Part shown: positions 42,085 through 51,946 of the stretch, in pieces
How positions within the stretch are numbered: the stretch's first letter is position 1
Layout: the number at the start of each line of letters is the position of its first letter
Assembly: GCA_965644295.1 (NCBI GenBank)
Contig: CBFFRP010000159.1
Coordinates: 1-64,000, forward strand
Direction: 5' to 3'
From: Paraphysomonas bandaiensis
Lineage: Eukaryota > Chrysophyceae
DNA: 64,000 bases
Program-made: the position numbers and the translations under genes
Notes under the pieces: generated by a model
Databases searched by the model: none
Seen by the model: the letters and a program-made list of their open reading frames with translations, nothing else
What the model was told of the DNA's origin: nothing

Positions 42085-42845
42085 ATTAGGAGCGACAAAC
42101 TAGCACCTGAAGTCGTTGCACGAGTGTTTCTTCAGAAAGTAAATGATAATAACAACGAAGAGGCTGCAATAGAGATTTGTCCTGCAGGAAAAGGGGCTCC
42201 AAATTTTCCGTGATTGATCGCTACTTGTTTCTATCTAATCACATGCGATCATTCGAGTTTGGTTCCGACGTGTTAATTCTAATGCCAAGTGAAAAGGAGC
42301 ATGCCAAGCTCGTGCAATACGGGAGGAATAGGAATTGTTTCAACTAGAGTCTTTACAATTGAATTACAGAAGTAAGGTTAACACCAGCTTGACCTCCACG
42401 ACATTTGTACATTGATTGACGAACTCTTCAAAATGCACCCGATTGCTGAGTGTCATCTGGGCGACAGTGCTGCTATTATTCATAACGCTGCTTTCGAAAA
42501 GACAGTCGTGAAGATTCCATGTGGCAGCGAAGCCGTAACTCGGACGGCAAAGGATCAAACTAAGAGTCTAGTTCCGAATGACGACGCAGCGCAAAGTTTG
42601 ATTGATGGTAGCAGGCAGCGGAAGCGAGCAAGACTTAACCAGCAATCTCGTTACGGATGAAACACTTGCATAGCACAACCAATAAGGTTGAAAGGTTGTT
42701 CAGTAGAGCTACGATTGTTATGACGGGCTTGCGCAAGAGCTTGACTCCTCTCAACATTTAAGAGCTAATTATGTTTTTACGCATGAATCGTCGCCTCTGG
42801 AATGAAGTGACAGTTGAGGTAGCAATATTGACAGCTAGTGTATTT
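42085..42845 (+). pseudogene. hAT-type transposase remnant
   Basis: Broken forward frames contain protein-like pieces. The N-terminal piece is LAPEVVARVFLQKVNDNN. A middle ORF at 42412-42660 reads MIDELFKMHPIAECHLGD onward. From about 42680 a segment reads STTNKVERLFSRATIVMTGLRKSLTPLNI, stop, ELIMFLRMNRRLWNEV, which is the C-terminal dimerisation (hATC) motif of hAT transposases. Stops and frame changes show it is dead, and the catalytic core seems largely deleted. The copy-A terminal repeat lies 140 bp upstream; no matching right end is seen because other transposon debris begins at 42872. Confidence 0.7.
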
Positions 42846-42871
42846 TAGTACTACCCTCAACAAAGTCGGAC

Positions 42872-42990
42872 TCGCACCTTTTCGTGGTGTTCTAGGGGAT
42901 AAGTACCGGAGTTATTATCTCGACGGTGTATTTCTCTGGGAAACTAATGTGAGCCGCAAACATAGTCAGCAGATATTCTTCTGCCCACTC
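42872..42990 (-). repeat. Fragment of the copia LTR family (inverted relative to 8976-9595)
   Basis: GTCGGACTCGCACCTTTTCGTGGTGTTCT, GGGGATAAGTA and TGTGAGCCGCAAACATAGTCAGCAG match in order the reverse complement of about 9430-9522, with scattered mismatches. It is an old LTR fragment in opposite orientation to the copy at 8976. Confidence 0.7.
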
Positions 42991-43171
42991 ATAGCCGAAT
43001 GCTTGTGTGGTACAAGGGACACCAATAAGTGTCACTTGTGTAGACGTCTTTGGGCCCTGACGAATAAACAGGTATCCGGGAATGGGTCCACCTCAAGGGC
43101 ATCCGGGACAGCCCTTAACCGGGGTATTGGGCTGCCTGCTGAAGTCAAGCATCCGGGATGTTCACCTTAAG

Positions 43172-43372
43172 AACTCCGAGCGGAAGTGGTCGCACCTTGG
43201 TGCTTGCGGCGACGCACAAGCAGCTTCCGTAGGATAATAGTAGGATAATAAAAGTGTGTACTGATTAGTTACAGGTAGAGGTCTAACTAGTTTGTCTAGC
43301 ATTCATCTAGCTACTATGTTAGTGCAGGTTTTTAACGCCTATTGCTAAATAAAAAGACTTTCAATATACGCG
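43172..43372 (+). mobile_element. LINE 3'-tail fragment (diverged relative)
   Basis: The fragment matches the 3' end of copies 2 and 3 from CGGAAGTGG through the two hairpins to AACGCCTATTGCTAAATAA, with roughly 80-85% identity, then AAAAGACTTTCAATA where the young copies have TCAGACATTCACTA. It is 5'-truncated, as expected for a LINE insertion. The 300 bp upstream may contain further element sequence (GCATCCGGGACAGCCC) that I could not align. Confidence 0.8.
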
Positions 43373-43662
43373 GAGTTGTAATTGTTCATTGAATTATTAT
43401 CTAGCATCAAGCGGAAAAACATTACCACAAAAAAGGCATCAAGTACAAAACTGGGCAGATTTTTTTCATCAATTATATATACTGATAACAGTCTGACACG
43501 GCAGTCATAATTTTTATCAACTTCACGCACAGTTCTTCGTAATTCGAATGTTCGCATAGAATGCACAGATGTAGGAACAATAGGTGCGTTTTCATACACG
43601 CCAGTAAATATAAATTTTTTAACAAACGTGAAGTTATGCATGACCTGGGCTACCCTCCTCAT
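43345..43662 (-). other. Open minus-strand frame abutting the sirtuin 3' end, status uncertain
   Basis: This frame overlaps the last codons of the sirtuin out of phase and continues for about 100 residues with protein-like composition (FVKKFIFTGVYENAP, DKNYDCRVRLLSVYIIDEKN) until the LINE-tail fragment. It could be an alternative sirtuin C-terminus created by a frame change or alternative splicing, an eroded exon, or chance. Confidence 0.3.
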
Positions 43663-44868
43663 TTTTTACAAGCTCATCGAGCTCGTTTTCCCACCCAATA
43701 AGTGCACATAAATTTCTGCAAGCGTCATCGCAATCCATCTGACATAGAACATCTCGGTAATTATCATCACAGTTAAATCTAAAGCCATTATCAGGGCCTA
43801 TCTTTGGAGGCCATTGGCTCCAATCATCTGCAACAACATGGAACAAAGGTATGAGCATGTCACACATAAAAACTACTACGAACCTTTGTCGCCAGAATAC
43901 AAGTGGACAGCCTCACGATTCATAAGCACCCTTGGTACTAACCAATGGACGTCATCTACAAGACCCGACACAGGGGCCACACATAGTGATGTTCCCAATA
44001 CCAAAAGTAGATCACAGGCACAAGAGATATCATCACTTTCATTGATGCGTTCACCTGGGGAGAGCGATGCTGGAGAAGGTGATATGGAGGTGTTTGCCAC
44101 CCCAAGAGAAGCCGCATCGCTTGTATGCTTATCGCAGAAAACCCCCCGAGAATTGTCTGGCAGTAAAGTTGTTTCTTCCTCACAATCTTTGTGACAACAC
44201 TTAATAGAGAGTCTGGTAAAATCTGCAGCCCGGGTTCTGTAGAACCGAGGCGATAGGCGCTCCCCAAAGAATGTAATGGCGGGTTTACATAATCCACCAC
44301 AGACATCACATATTGTTTCCTGTCCGGCTATTATATCGGCACGAATTCTGTCGTTGTCTTGAGGTTCATTACAATCAACGCAATGTGACGACTGAAATCC
44401 ACCATGACACTGAATAACTTTGTCTTCACGTAGACCAGCGGAGAATTCGAGTCCATCAATATTCTGTGTGTACACTCGAAGAAGTATTCCTTTATCTTGC
44501 AATAATTTCAAGAAGTAATGTGTGGTGGTTGGTTTATATGTACCGGGCAAGAGTTCTTTCGCTAAACATATAAATGGTTTCGGATTCTCTCGAAAGTATT
44601 CGATATCAAACACACTCTCCGGAGACGGCAAGTTATACTTCTCTAGATTGTCGTATAATCCAGTGCCTTTTGTGCGGAAATCAGGTATCCCTGCAGCAAC
44701 ACTTATTCCAGCTCCACATAAACATATGATTCGCTTTATATTCCCGCTTCGAATAATATCAGCCACCTTTTCTAATGAGGGGGCCTCATTATCAGATAGA
44801 CCGAGAACACTGCGCCGGAGACACGGATCAATATCCTGAGGGGACTTTGCTGCAATTTTATTTCCCAT
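43634..44868 (-). CDS. Sirtuin-type NAD-dependent deacylase with extra Cys/His insert (2 exons, 392 aa)
   Basis: Exons 44868-43884 and 43827-43634 flank a 56-bp intron and join to 393 codons. Sir2 motifs are intact: GAGISVAAGIPDFR for NAD binding, TQNIDGLE, and the catalytic His in CHGGF. The structural zinc cysteines are HCVDC and ICDVCGG, followed by ITFFGE, and LLLVLGTSL follows later. Between FFGERL and the final Rossmann part there is an insert of about 60 residues containing CCHKDC and FCDKH, which could bind a second metal, plus a Ser/Pro-rich loop. The family removes acyl groups from lysines, consuming NAD. The C-terminal 70 residues, rich in Asp/Asn/Cys, are unusual. MGNK at the start is a weak myristoylation context. 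Intact catalytic residues predict activity. Confidence 0.92.
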
Positions 44869-45230
44869 ATAGATTTATAAATTGGGAGATGTATCAAAGG
44901 CTGATGTGTGGGATGATATGATTCTGCTTAATATAGATATGTATATGTATATGTATATGTATAGGTATATACATACATGTGTTGTGCGGTGGACGAAATA
45001 CAGGCAGCAGAAAGAAATTTCATTGTGGATGTTATGATGTTACGTATTCTGCATACTACAGTCTCTGTACTCCACAACTCTATCCAATTGAAATAAAAAA
45101 CTGAAAACGGTTCAAGATTCGTGAGATTGTTGTGGTTGAGTAGTACAGAAACAACATAATCTCATCTAGCCCTGCACTGAACTTAAGTTATATATTAGCT
45201 GTGGCAGTTTGGGATCATTGTGAGAGTAAA
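44869..45230. other. Intergenic between divergent sirtuin and RPL26 genes
   Basis: Contains a short TATATG microsatellite (about 44935-44980) near the sirtuin start codon. The rest is AT-rich and probably holds both promoters. No other feature is seen. Confidence 0.45.
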
Positions 45231-45775
45231 AGTAAGAAATCTATGAATATTGTGTTTGAAAATGCATTGATTGATTATTTTTCTATTTGTTGTAGTGAAA
45301 TTTGACCAGAATAAAACGTCCTCCAGAAGGAAAATGAGAAAGGCTCATTTCTCCGCCACTTCTGTCGAGCGCCGCGTTAGAATGAGCTGTGGACTCTCCA
45401 AGGAGTTGTTCCAGAAGCACAATGTGAGTTATGAAATCTTGTTTTCTTTATTTGTCTTATCGGTATGAACAGGTTCGCTCTTTGCCTGTCCGCAAGGATG
45501 ACGAGGTCATGGTCATGAGAGGAAAGCTCAAGGGACAGGAGGGTAAGGTCGTCGCCTGCTATCGTAAGAAGTATGTCATCCACGTCGAGAGATGCACTAG
45601 AGATAAGGTCAATGGTCAGACCGTTCACCGTGGTATTGACCCCTCCAACTGCGTCATCACTAAAATTAAGATGGATAAGTCCCGCAAAGCCATCCTTGAT
45701 CGCAAGAACCGCTCTGCTGAGGGCCGCACTGGAAATTCGGCTATGCAAGTAGAGAATATGGCCGGCGTTGATTAG
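45231..45775 (+). CDS. RPL26: Ribosomal protein uL24/RPL26 (143 aa), start codon split by an intron
   Basis: Large-subunit protein lying near the nascent-chain exit. The sequence matches the family end to end: [71 protein letters not shown] and [19 protein letters not shown]. Exon 2 is 45296-45423 and exon 3 is 45473-45775. Exon 2 begins TGAAATTTGAC, so the A of the initiator ATG must come from an upstream exon. The donor A|GTAAGAAA at 45231/45232 supplies it. The model gives 143 residues, against 145 in human. A 5' UTR intron placed at the start codon is common in ribosomal protein genes and may aid expression. The exact exon 1 start is not defined. Confidence 0.92.
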
Positions 45776-46335
45776 ATGTAATAGCATGTTTGACGTAACC
45801 TGGCTCTCAACTCTTGGTACCAAATAGCCCACATGTAATTAACACTGCTTTCTTACAGCACAAATGGTGTAGCCATGTTGAACTAGTTTGTTATATTGAC
45901 CAATTGAAGGGAGGTTTGAATAGTTTAGTATATAATCACGTTACGTCTGTAGTCGAGGTCTCACTCTCGTAAACTCTACGATAACAGCACCCAAGTGTCC
46001 CACATGTAAGGACAGCATATTACTAGACTATTGGGTTATAATTGCAACTGACACACGAAACCAAATGAAAAACAAGCAAAATAACAACACACACTAATCG
46101 AACTGATATAAATGATCAGACATTTACGAGATACAATCCCCACCTTACTACGCCCTGCCTTACTGCTTACTATTCACCTATGACTAGAACGAATAGCAAC
46201 CGCAGGAGAATCTGCAAACTGACCTCCCATGAAACGTTGCGCGTATTAAAGTTGTATATATATGCACAATCCTAGATAAGTAATATCTGGTAGGAAAAAT
46301 TAACTTTTTTAGCGAAGTAGTTATTCCCACTGCGC
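45776..46335. other. Intergenic, no gene seen
   Basis: 3' flank of RPL26. AT-rich, without supported coding or repeat structure. Confidence 0.45.
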
Positions 46336-46425
46336 AGGGCTGTGTATCAATTAATTGACAATTAATTGATGTAGGTTGTAGTCAATTAAAATTGCAATTA
46401 TAATTTGCTGTTTCAACTTGCTGTC
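46336..46425 (+). repeat. CAATTAATTG-family terminal repeat, copy B
   Basis: Starts CAGGGCTGTGTATCAATTAATTG and shares AATTGCAATTATAATT with copy A at 41812. An oppositely oriented terminus with GATACGCAGCCC at about 49030-49045 could be its partner, which would define an element of about 2.7 kb, but no transposase is seen between them. Confidence 0.55.
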
Positions 46426-47000
46426 TTTTGACCATTATGGTTGTTTAATATATGGTACGAATACAGAATATTTTACTCTGCTTATAGTTGTGTACTGCAG
46501 CTTCTTCTAACTTTGGGGAAAATAATATGCTTATGAATTTTTGTTTCTAGGTGAAGTATTTTCAATGCTGTTATAGAGTTTGTTATGTTGTTGCTCAGGA
46601 AACTATTTGCTAACTCCTATAGCATTAAGTTTGCCGCTGATAATCAATAAAGTTTCCACAAAGTAGCAGTAGAGTTGCATGAACATTGTTTAACATATTG
46701 TTTAGATTTTACTTAGTTCTATATATAACAGAAGTGCCAGTGCACTCTATTAATGGGATGCCATTAATGGCCCATTAATGATAGTCCAGTTCCCGGCAAT
46801 TAATGGTATTACTGAAAAATGTCCCGGCAATTATAACGGCATTACCATTAACGGTTACCAGGTCCTGCTCTACACTTAATCTTGACCTTTCTTAGTTAAA
46901 CACAATGTACTTACTAAAAAGAATTATAATTATAAATCTAAACACATAATCAATGGATCAATCTTTGATTGTTATTGTTTTTATCAACTTTACAGTGTAG
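46426..47000. other. Repeat-rich noncoding DNA
   Basis: At 46740-46870 the motif CCATTAATGG and variants recur (ATTAATGGG, GCCATTAATGGCCCATTAATG, CCATTAACGG), and CCCGGCAATTA occurs twice. This looks like terminal or subterminal repeats of another DNA transposon. No ORF is seen. Confidence 0.4.
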
Positions 47001-47009
47001 TATGGTATT

Positions 47010-47105
47010 TTTTGATCAATCAATTACAAGTAATTGACAATTAATTGAAGCAAGCCGGAGTCATTACGATTTGATGTCCTAATTTCAATTTTCACTTATT
47101 GCAAT
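47010..47105 (-). repeat. CAATTAATTG-family repeat, copy C (internal part)
   Basis: Matches the reverse complement of copy A: CAATTAATTGAAGCAAGC, GGAGTCA and GATGTCC.TAATTTCAATT occur in the same order. The outer CAGGGCTG terminus is missing. Confidence 0.6.
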
Positions 47106-47117
47106 TTCCATATAAAT

Positions 47118-47222
47118 ATGGTGTTACTAAGTTGTTACTAAGTGTGAATAGAAGTAAGTGTTACTAAGTAAGTGTTACTAAGTTGTTACTAAGTGTGAAT
47201 AGAAGTAAGTGTTACTAAGTGT
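47118..47222. repeat. Minisatellite, about 51-bp unit, two copies
   Basis: GTTACTAAGTTGTTACTAAGTG and GAATAGAAGTAAGTGTTACTAAGT are repeated twice with a period of about 51 bp, and the core GTTACTAAGT recurs inside each unit. Confidence 0.8.
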
Positions 47223-47622
47223 CGAAAGGTTATGTAAGTAAAAGTTACGTTGTATCGAATGTTAGTTAATGGTAAAAATGAAACAAACTAAGACTAAGGA
47301 ACAGATAGCAAAAAATATTACTAAATAAGTAGAAACAAACGATGCAGGAAGCAGTGTTAAGTCAGCCGACGGAAATGAATTGGTTTCAGTGAGCTGGTCA
47401 TGATACCGTGATGTCTCCAGTTCGGCTGTTCGAGCTGCCACATGCTGCTGCTCGTTTAAAGTATCCATTCCCTTGCGGCGAATATTAGTAACGAATCATT
47501 TCATCCAGTGTATCTGGACAAGTAAGAGCATGCAATGTCTGATAGAAGGGATCAGGACTGCGGTCTTCCATGATCGAACACTCTGCAGGATCGTCAGGCA
47601 AGGGAGTAAAATCTTCCTCAAG

Positions 47623-47684
47623 CTCCAGAGCGCAAGTAAAACTCCAGGATTGTCAGGCAAGGGAGTTTTACTTGCGCTCTGGAG
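47623..47684. repeat. Perfect 23-bp inverted repeat with 16-nt loop
   Basis: The arms at 47623-47645 and 47662-47684 are exact reverse complements (arm begins CTCCAGAGCGCAAGTAAAA). The sequence before the left arm and the loop also share the direct repeat GTCAGGCAAGGGAGT (47593-47607 and 47652-47666). A transcript would form a strong hairpin. The combined inverted and direct repeats suggest a template-switch event. Confidence 0.9.
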
Positions 47685-48175
47685 TATATTCTGGATACGA
47701 GTGTATGGATGGGAGTTCTATGAGCTCTACTGGGATGCCCTTCGCGCTAACGAGAACAAAAGCGTCGTTTTTCATCGTCTTGTCCAAAAAAATATACCGC
47801 AGAAGCCAATCAGAAATGGAGCATGCCAATAAAGAAGTGTCACTCCAGGCAACACTCACTGTGAGGACACGAATCTTAGTCGTGATGATAACTCTGACTT
47901 GATTGCAGTGAAGTTGTGATTGTGTAGTAATCGCAAATGCGGCTGACTAAAGTGTGACGTCGAACAGAACATTGAAGTATGGGCAGGCACTGGTATGTGA
48001 ACAGCGTTTTGGAACTCCAAGAAGCAGATAGGGATGGTTTGAGGGAACAAGATACCATCATCCAGCTGAAATCTTGATGTCGTGCTGCAGAAACCGCAAC
48101 TTCAATTTTGAAGTAGCGAATGCCACGCACTTAGATAGTGATGTCTTGGAATTCCAATAAGGCAACAATTCTGTG

Positions 48176-48336
48176 TGTGGGAATATAAGATCCAGCAGAA
48201 TATGTCGATCCAGCAAAAAAATCCAGGTTTTTTTGATGCATGCTGTTTTTTGACGAATATATTTCAGAGAAATAACGAAAAAAGGTCGATTTTTTTGCTG
48301 GATCGACATATTCCGCTGGATCGACTTATTCCCACA
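48176..48336. mobile_element. Foldback MITE-like element (161 bp)
   Basis: The ends TGTGGGAATA and TATTCCCACA are exact reverse complements. The arms of about 50 bp contain a perfect 25-bp core (AATATGTCGATCCAGCAAAA and five more bases) and only a few mismatches outside it. The centre has no ORF. No clear target-site duplication is seen. Confidence 0.75.
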
Positions 48337-48339
48337 GAA

Positions 48340-49352
48340 GGAATTTGAGAGAGCGAATACACTGTGAATCGTGCCATTATTAACTGTGAGTTCGTATTGC
48401 AAGCTTCATCACTATGCGGGAGAGCTATTGTGAAGGTTTATGCCTCATTATCGACAAAATGAGCGTGACAAGTGGGTTCCCGTGACCTGTAGAAAAGCGG
48501 AGAGTGTATGTCTCGAGGTTATTGAAGACGACGCAAGCAAGCAGTATGCCTATTAGTATTGGAGGGGAGAAAAGCATTTGAAATGCGCAGTGAAAGTTCA
48601 GTCCGAGTACGTCGTTGATTCATGTGCTGATTTACAGCATGAAACCGTGTTTGAAATGGAAAAAGAAGACCATGCAGGTGAGGTAGTGGATATGCTCGAC
48701 TTACTGAGCAATGCTCTCAGTCGTGGTAAAAAGAGAAATAATGTATCAGAAATGGCTTTAAGCTCCAGAGACTCCCGGCTAGTGTCAGGTAATAAGTATT
48801 GGTACTAGAGACTAGAGTAGTAGAGTGTGTAGCTGGAGTACTATTGGTCTGTTGAGTAATAATCAGTTCATTCATTGGGGTACAGTTATTGCTTTTCTGT
48901 TACATGCGCAAGCAATAATGAGAACTAGATGGTGTACTGTAATGAACTATAAGATTAGGTGAAATTTAGCATATATCAAGATTTGTCGTTAATTTGCAGC
49001 AAACGCATGCATGTGTATGTGACAATTCATTGATACGCAGCCCTTTACAACATTCCTTTTCATCTAGACTGTTAGATTGAATATTAAATAGCGCCATTGT
49101 TATTACAAGAGTTTTTATGCGCTCAAATATCACGTTATGGATTATTGCTCCCTATCCCTGATCTACTTCCAGAGCTCACAAAACGGCGGTAGGCCATTCC
49201 TTTCTGTGTGAAAGAAATAAACCAAAGAAAGTAATTTAGTACTGTTCAGCGAGAAGTATAACTTCCCCACTGCTCCATTCAAGAGGAAAACTACCTATAT
49301 GTATACAACATCGAAAAATACCATTGAAATTCTAGTCGGACTTATTCCATCA
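48340..49352. other. Intergenic, with one weak 76-codon ORF
   Basis: The ORF at 48578-48808 (plus) encodes KCAVKVQSEYVVDS and an acidic stretch EMEKEDHAGEVVDMLDLLSN. It has no recognised family and no supporting context, so I do not call it a gene. The segment 49015-49050 carries a minus-oriented end of the CAATTAATTG family (GACAATTCATTGATACGCAGCCC). Confidence 0.4.
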
Positions 49353-51439
49353 CTAAGACACATTACAATCTGCGGCGCTACTCCTATCACTACAACTATT
49401 GCCTTCCCGATATTCTTGTGACGACACGCCCTTATCGGCATTGTGTACACTGTTTTCACCACTCGTGACGAAGGTGAATAGGTAGTCTTCTTGAATTGCG
49501 TACCAGTCGTCGCAACCCACCTCACTGATATCTGGGCCAGTCTGATGCGGGACACTGGGAATACCGTGCTGTAACAACACTGCATATCTAGTGCCATGCT
49601 TCAGAGAAGACGTTGGCTTAAAAAACACACGTTGCGTCGATTTGTCAACCTGAATAGTTCCAGAGACAGGGAGCCTCTTCGTGTAGCGTTGCCATGAATG
49701 TCTGTCACCACCTCTGTAACTTCCATTCTTCCCTTTCCAGGGCGCAGCACTATAACGCACCCTCTCTAGACTTTTCTCGTTCAGGCCAGCAGCCAGTTCC
49801 AAGATGAACAGGCGTTGACGTGTCCATCTCAATACTTTTTGTGGTGACTTAACCCAGGTAATGTGGCCTCGTTTGGCTGCTTCGACCGCACCTAAAGCTT
49901 CTACCATATCCTGTGAAACCATTCCATGTGTACACCCAGGGAAAGGAGTGAAAGCATCTCGAAAACAATCTAGCACCAACCGCCGACTGAGAGAATTCGG
50001 CCGCCGGGAAATTCTAGTGGAAAACCTGGAGATATGCTCCACAGCTTGAAACTGGATAGATATTGTAACCGATGGAGACACACCAGTTTGATTATATGAT
50101 GGGAAAGTGGTGCGGATGTAGGGGCGATATGAAGAGTCCAGAGCGGACGTCTCTTGTGAATAATCGCAAAACGAAGGAGATATCTGAGGAGCGAAAGTTG
50201 GTAACACTTGTACATTGTTAGTCAGCTTTATGAAGTATCCACACAGAGGATCGTTGTCATCAACGGATATTTCTCCGTTGATGGCTAATATCATATCTCT
50301 GTCTGCCACCCCGCACAATTCCCGCACCTGCCCCTTGAGGTCTCCAACTGTAGTTTGTTCGTTTACAGTCATTCGAGAGATGTAGGTCTTGGAGCTACAG
50401 TACAACTGTACTCGCATCTCAACAGGCTTGGTCGGAATGTCAGGTGCAGTCTGGCTTCCGCTGTCATTTTCACTTTCAACTGAGAGAATGCTATTCATGT
50501 GCGATGTGCGGAAGAAAAACAAAGCATCCTCAACCACACCCACATTCAAACTGTCACTATGATGAGAGTCATCGTCGACCTCGTTCATTTTGTTGTTCAC
50601 GTGAATATTATCATCGGATGTGGCGTCCTCGGTCCTCACCCCATGCATAATTAAAATAGCGTACTGACTACCAGGTGTTAATTCATCCCTTGGAAAAATT
50701 TCAATTCGATTTTCCACAGCACCTATGTCTATTCGCAAGGGAAGTCTTTTAGTATACCGTTGCCAGCTGTGCGGGTCCCCTCCAGAATAGAATCCATTTA
50801 CCCCATCCCAGCGGTACCGGATGCCATCAATGCGCTGCTCCAGATCAACATCTAGCACCTCAATAAGCATCACCTGCTGAGATTGAACGTTGTTGGTCCA
50901 CTGAACAAACCCCCTATAAAATTTTAAAACGTAAGCCTACTGGAACCAGAAAGTGAAATCATGAATAGGAACCTGCGTTTAGCTTGCGATAAACCGCATA
51001 TATGTGGCAAGCCACTACAAGCATCGACTTCACGATTTCCATGTATCAGGTCTTTTATACTCAGACGCTTGGAACCATGAGGTTTGAGTTCAATATGAAT
51101 GGAGCATTTGAGTGGAACTTGTTTGCCTGGACACACGTGGCCCTCCTGTGATTTAAAGACAACCGATGAAATGTAACACTCATAAGAGCGCAAATGCAAA
51201 GGGACACTCGGAGGTGGCATAAAGGATAACGTTATGAGAGTTGTGCCATCAAAGACTGAGCTGTCAAGCCTCATACCATCCTTTAGATGAGACCCACGAT
51301 ACTTCAGCACTATCAGGTCCATACGCATGCCGTGCTTATCGCGAAGATGTTCCTTGACAGTCTTAACGGTATCAGTCTCATTACAAGTGATTGTTAGTAT
51401 CGTCCCAGTTATCGCACACCGCAAGTGGAGCTCAACCAT
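49353..51439 (-). CDS. Duplicated ubiquitin-like / Ig-like (Big_5-type) protein (2 exons, 675 aa)
   Basis: Exons run 51439-50973 and 50913-49353 with a 59-bp intron. An in-frame GTG extends the frame upstream, but MVELHLRCAITGTILTI is the natural start of a ubiquitin-like fold. The protein is an internal duplication. Each half has a Ub-like segment (residues 1-72; second starting MRVQLYCSSKTYISRMTV). A strand-rich Ig-like domain follows with the insert HSWQRYTKRLP, ending in ELTPGSQYAILIMHGV or SLKHGTRYAVLLQHGI and FFFRTS or FTFVTS. The second half also shows PSYNQTGVSPSVTISIQF. These endings resemble SbsA-type (Big_5) Ig domains, which are mostly bacterial. No signal peptide or membrane segment, so probably intracellular. 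Function unknown; no diglycine terminus follows the Ub-like parts, so conjugation is unlikely. Confidence 0.75.
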
Positions 51440-51946
51440 AACAGAGCTATGAGACCCTACTATCAACGACACATAGACTCCTCTGTATTACGATTAGACT
51501 GAATAGCTGCCCTGGCGGAGGGAGTAGAGGAACAGAGGGGTGGAGGGTTGCTTCAGCTCTATTGCCAATGCTCTAGCTATTCATGATGTATATAGAGAGA
51601 GCACAGAGTACATTATACTGCTGTGTGTATGAAAATCAAAAAGCTTGTGTTTTCTATACACAAAATCCTAGATTTCATGTTTCTTTCCTTTTTTGCAAAT
51701 ATGACGTACAATGAACGTTTATGATTGGCAGAAAATTCAACATTTTACTTGCAATTTTTTTCAAGTTCGAGATATTTCTCTTAGGAATCCATACGCATAT
51801 AGTGTATACGCATATACGTAGTACATACAGCAGTACAGTATATCCATACCCGACATGTGATGTACGTACATCTTAGTACATTAATTCGAATTCATCCATC
51901 TAGCGGTGTTACGCTTTATATACCCACCTTGTGATAGTTGTGAAAT
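51440..51946. other. Intergenic between divergent Ubl/Ig-like and kinesin genes
   Basis: A probable shared promoter region. It contains ATACGCATATAGTGTATACGCATATACGTA-like alternating purine-pyrimidine repeats near 51790-51830. No gene is seen. Confidence 0.45.

Noticed and set aside
48578-48808. 76-codon ORF as a gene
   Set aside because: Short, no recognised motif, lies among transposon debris, no supporting splice or context evidence.
49295-49597. Minus-strand ORF overlapping the Ubl/Ig-like gene 3' end
   Set aside because: Different frame of the same exon. The 675-aa frame carries the repeated HSWQRYTKRLP modules.
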